9,402 nucleotides of DNA from Calditrichia bacterium (lineage in GTDB: Bacteria > Calditrichota > Calditrichia > JAJRVZ01). Below, piece after piece: positions 7,193 through 9,402 of the stretch. The translations under genes and the position numbers were made by a program. Location of the stretch: assembly GCA_030634505.1 (NCBI GenBank), contig DAOWAQ010000055.1, positions 1-9,402 on the forward strand. The letters run 5' to 3'. The notes under the pieces were generated by a model, which did not search any database, was not told the DNA's origin, and saw only the letters and a program-made list of their open reading frames with translations. Position 1 is the first letter of the stretch. Each line of letters begins with the position of its first letter.

Positions 7193-9010
7193 ATGAAGAC
7201 ATCAAAAAGATTAATAACATATTTCTATCCATATAAAGTAAGAATATTTTTTGGTTTATTAGCCACGGCTATAATGGGATTCAGTGATACAATTTTAGCG
7301 GGTGCGATAGGTTTGTTTTTTGATACCCTGTCTAAAGTTCAATCTTTAATAAGTAATGCAAAACCAATTTTCCTTGAACAAAAAATTGAGTTTCAAAACT
7401 ATACATTCTATTCAATTACAATTTCAGATAATGATGAGCTGACAAGATTCATATTGATTTTTGGTCTTTTAATTGTTGGGTTGGCTGTATTTAAAGTAAC
7501 CTTTGTTTATGCGCGTGAATATTTAATGAATTCTACATCTCACAAATTTCTTATGAGATTTAGAAGAGATATATTTGATCGCATTCTTCTTTTACCAATG
7601 AAATTTTTTGACAAAGAAAAAACAGGTAATATCATGTCGCGGATAACAAATGATGTTATTCAGCTGGAAAATTCTTTGTCGGCATTGATACAGTTTTCAC
7701 AAAATTTGATCTATACGGTAGTTTATGTGACAGGATTATTTTTCGTCAATTGGCAACTTACATTCTTAGCATTAATAATTTTTCCACTTTCTGGAATAAT
7801 CATTAAGTTTTTTGGCGATCGAATCAGAAATGTGAGCCATCGCATTTCAGTAAATATTGCAGATATAACTTCATTTTTACAAGAAAAAATAACAGCTATC
7901 AGAGTTGTAAAATCTTTTAACCGTGAAAAGTTTGAGCAGGATAATTTTAAAGTTAAAACAAATGAAAATTATAGATTGTCATTAAAAATAGTTCGCCTGA
8001 TTGCATTTTTAAAACCTGTAAATGAAATATTTAGTCAAACCGGTATGTCAGTTATGGTTATCTTTTGTGCGTACCAAATAAGCACAGGAGATATGACAAT
8101 CGGAAATTTTATCACCTTTATCAGTTTGGTAGTAATGGCTTATAAACCACTTAAAGGTCTTGGGGATTCCATGGCAGTTTTCCAAAAAGCTCTGGCATCC
8201 GCTAATAGAATCTTTGAATTAATCGATGAAGAAACCGAAAGAGAAATTCCGGCAAATCAAAGGATACCAATACAATTTGCAAAAGGGCAGGTGGAATTCA
8301 AAAATGTTAGTTTTTCGTATAATGATAATGACTATGCATTAAAAAATATTTCAATTAAAGTTGCAGTTGGAGAAACAATCGCTCTGGTCGGACCCTCAGG
8401 TGGTGGAAAAAGTACTTTTATAAATTTACTTCCACGATTTTATGAGATTAAAAAGGGGGAAATATTAATAGACGGAGTTAATAACAAGAATTTTATTTTT
8501 TCTGATTTGCGAAAATTAATAGGGATTGTTCCTCAAGAGACAATTCTATTTTCAGGTACAATTTCGGAAAATATAAAATATGGTAAATTAGATGCTGATG
8601 ACAAACAAATAATTGCATCAGCTAGCGCAGCAAATGCTCATGATTTTATTATGGAATTAGATCAAAAATACCAGACGGAAGTTGGTGAAAGAGGATTACA
8701 GCTTTCCGGAGGTCAAAGGCAACGAATTGCCATCGCTCGAGCAATTCTTAACAATCCCACAATACTCCTTTTAGACGAGGCAACGTCGGCATTGGATACA
8801 GAATCTGAGATTCTTGTCCAGCAAGCTCTTGAAAAACTTATGGAAAACAGAACCTCATTTGTGATAGCACACAGGCTGTCAACTATTCAAAAAGCAGATA
8901 GAATATTGGTAATTGATAAAGGTTCAATTATTGAAACCGGTACACATAATGAATTGATTAGGAAAAAGGGATTGTATGCAAATCTGTATAATATGCAATT
9001 TCGTGATTGA
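7193..9010 (+). CDS. MsbA-type ABC exporter, fused membrane and ATPase domains
   Basis: Homodimeric half-transporter of 605 residues in the inner membrane; the family exports lipids, lipid A precursors, peptides or drugs. Six membrane helices lie at about 17-44, 84-107, 165-187, 188-210, 272-297 and 302-325. The ATPase domain (about 365-600) has Walker A GPSGGGKST (400-408), Q-loop Gln448, GER of the X-loop (498-500), LSGGQ (504-508), Walker B ILLLDE with Asp528 and catalytic Glu529, SALD (532-535) and His560. All are intact, so it should be active. A polar segment at 45-83 between helices 1 and 2 is longer than the short loop of MsbA and would lie on the outer face. The start is firm: an in-frame TAA at 7178-7180 precedes the ATG and no other ATG lies between. 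No Shine-Dalgarno is visible. It is divergent from the kinase gene. Lipid flippase is the most likely role, but the substrate is not shown. Confidence 0.95.
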   Translation: MKTSKRLITYFYPYKVRIFFGLLATAIMGFSDTILAGAIGLFFDTLSKVQSLISNAKPIFLEQKIEFQNYTFYSITISDNDELTRFILIFGLLIVGLAVFKVTFVYAREYLMNSTSHKFLMRFRRDIFDRILLLPMKFFDKEKTGNIMSRITNDVIQLENSLSALIQFSQNLIYTVVYVTGLFFVNWQLTFLALIIFPLSGIIIKFFGDRIRNVSHRISVNIADITSFLQEKITAIRVVKSFNREKFEQDNFKVKTNENYRLSLKIVRLIAFLKPVNEIFSQTGMSVMVIFCAYQISTGDMTIGNFITFISLVVMAYKPLKGLGDSMAVFQKALASANRIFELIDEETEREIPANQRIPIQFAKGQVEFKNVSFSYNDNDYALKNISIKVAVGETIALVGPSGGGKSTFINLLPRFYEIKKGEILIDGVNNKNFIFSDLRKLIGIVPQETILFSGTISENIKYGKLDADDKQIIASASAANAHDFIMELDQKYQTEVGERGLQLSGGQRQRIAIARAILNNPTILLLDEATSALDTESEILVQQALEKLMENRTSFVIAHRLSTIQKADRILVIDKGSIIETGTHNELIRKKGLYANLYNMQFRD

Positions 9011-9110
9011 TAAATTATTGACTGGAAATTAGCCCTTTACATGTCGATGACATCCAAATTGTCGTTAGGTCATTTTTATAAAAAATATTATATAAATGTA
9101 AATTAATTAC

Positions 9111-9115
9111 GGGAG
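9111..9115 (+). promoter_or_regulatory. Ribosome binding site of the PhzF-family gene
   Basis: GGGAG lies 10 nt before the ATG at 9126. An earlier ATG at 9119 is in another frame and stops after ten codons, so this site and the protein motifs together choose 9126 as the start. Confidence 0.5.
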
Positions 9116-9125
9116 ACTATGTCAA

Positions 9126-9402
9126 ATGCAACTACAGTTATACCAAATTGATGCATTTACCAGCGATGTGTTTAGTGGTAATCCGGCTGCAGTATGTCCG
9201 CTGGAGTATTGGCTTGAAGATAAAATTCTACAAAAAATTGCTCAGGAAAACAATTTATCAGAAACAGCCTTTTTTGTCGATCGTGGAGATTTTTATCAGA
9301 TACGATGGTTTACACCACAGACAGAAGTTGATTTGTGTGGCCATGCTACCTTAGCATCCGCATTTGTAATCATGAATTATTTGAATCCATCTTTAAACAA
9401 AA
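9126..9402 (+). CDS. PhzF-family isomerase/epimerase-like protein (N-terminal part, cut by window edge)
   Basis: The first 92 residues of a protein that is normally about 260-300 residues. The start MQLQLYQIDAF, the FSGNPAAV segment (16-23), NLSETAFF (43-50) with the conserved Glu46 that acts as the general acid/base in PhzF, RWFTP (60-64) and DLCGHATLA (69-77) are hallmark motifs of the diaminopimelate-epimerase-like PhzF fold. Most family members outside phenazine clusters have no established substrate, and no other phenazine genes are present here, so phenazine synthesis should not be assumed. It lies 115 bp downstream of the ABC exporter on the same strand, with its own ribosome site; it may be a separate unit. 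Family call is very secure; function is open. Confidence 0.93.
   Translation, partial: MQLQLYQIDAFTSDVFSGNPAAVCPLEYWLEDKILQKIAQENNLSETAFFVDRGDFYQIRWFTPQTEVDLCGHATLASAFVIMNYLNPSLNK

Noticed and set aside
9041..9077. Short stems (ATGTC-GAT-GACAT, and ATGAC/GTCAT followed by five T) as a terminator of the exporter gene
   Set aside because: Stems are only 5 bp and mutually exclusive, and the one next to the T-run has a 17-nt loop. Too weak to call a rho-independent terminator.
9119..9151. Short leader peptide frame starting at ATG 9119 and overlapping the PhzF-family start
   Set aside because: Ten codons with no attenuator-like codon run or hairpin. The overlap is most simply explained by chance next to the real start at 9126.
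1..9402. Defence system, mobile element or CRISPR locus
   Set aside because: No repeat arrays, transposase, integrase, nuclease-helicase pairs or toxin-antitoxin signatures were seen. Every long gene belongs to a known family.

Overview
The window is AT-rich chromosomal DNA carrying ordinary bacterial genes. The best guess for its source is a low-GC Gram-negative of the Bacteroidota/Ignavibacteria (FCB) type. This rests on a giant 7TMR-DISM hybrid kinase, an MsbA-type exporter and several starts without a convincing Shine-Dalgarno sequence. Two genes (xth and the PhzF-like gene) do have purine-rich ribosome sites, so the assignment is only suggestive. I see no rRNA, tRNA, CRISPR array, insertion sequence, prophage or integration scar.

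Layout. On the minus strand at 1-1528, a small membrane protein (1337-1528) is followed by a stand-alone glyoxalase-II-like metallo-beta-lactamase-fold hydrolase (669-1289). Next comes a pteridine-reductase-like short-chain dehydrogenase (1-665, running off the left edge). The hydrolase stop and the dehydrogenase start are 3 bp apart and in the same frame, so these two are almost certainly cotranscribed. A 183-bp divergent spacer separates this group from the plus-strand exonuclease III gene (xth, 1712-2476), which has a plausible sigma70-like promoter and a good ribosome site.

The xth gene runs tail-to-tail into a 1473-residue hybrid histidine kinase on the minus strand (2465-6886), and the two coding ends overlap by 12 bp. 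The kinase has an export signal, an extracytoplasmic DISM-type domain, seven membrane helices, three PAS domains, a GAF domain, a fourth PAS domain, HisKA, HATPase and a C-terminal receiver. It has no partner regulator in the window.

A very AT-rich 306-bp spacer (6887-7192) separates the kinase from a divergent, full-length MsbA-type ABC exporter (7193-9010). The window ends inside a PhzF-family gene (from 9126).

How the genes may work together. xth is DNA repair. The dehydrogenase and hydrolase look like small-molecule metabolism or detoxification. The kinase and exporter sit head-to-head around a shared regulatory region, which allows but does not prove a link between envelope or signal sensing and export. 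I found no convincing undescribed system. The points most worth checking are the Asp-type active site of the dehydrogenase, the NifL-like fourth PAS domain of the orphan kinase, the small membrane protein with a charged pair in its helix, and the dyad upstream of the exporter.
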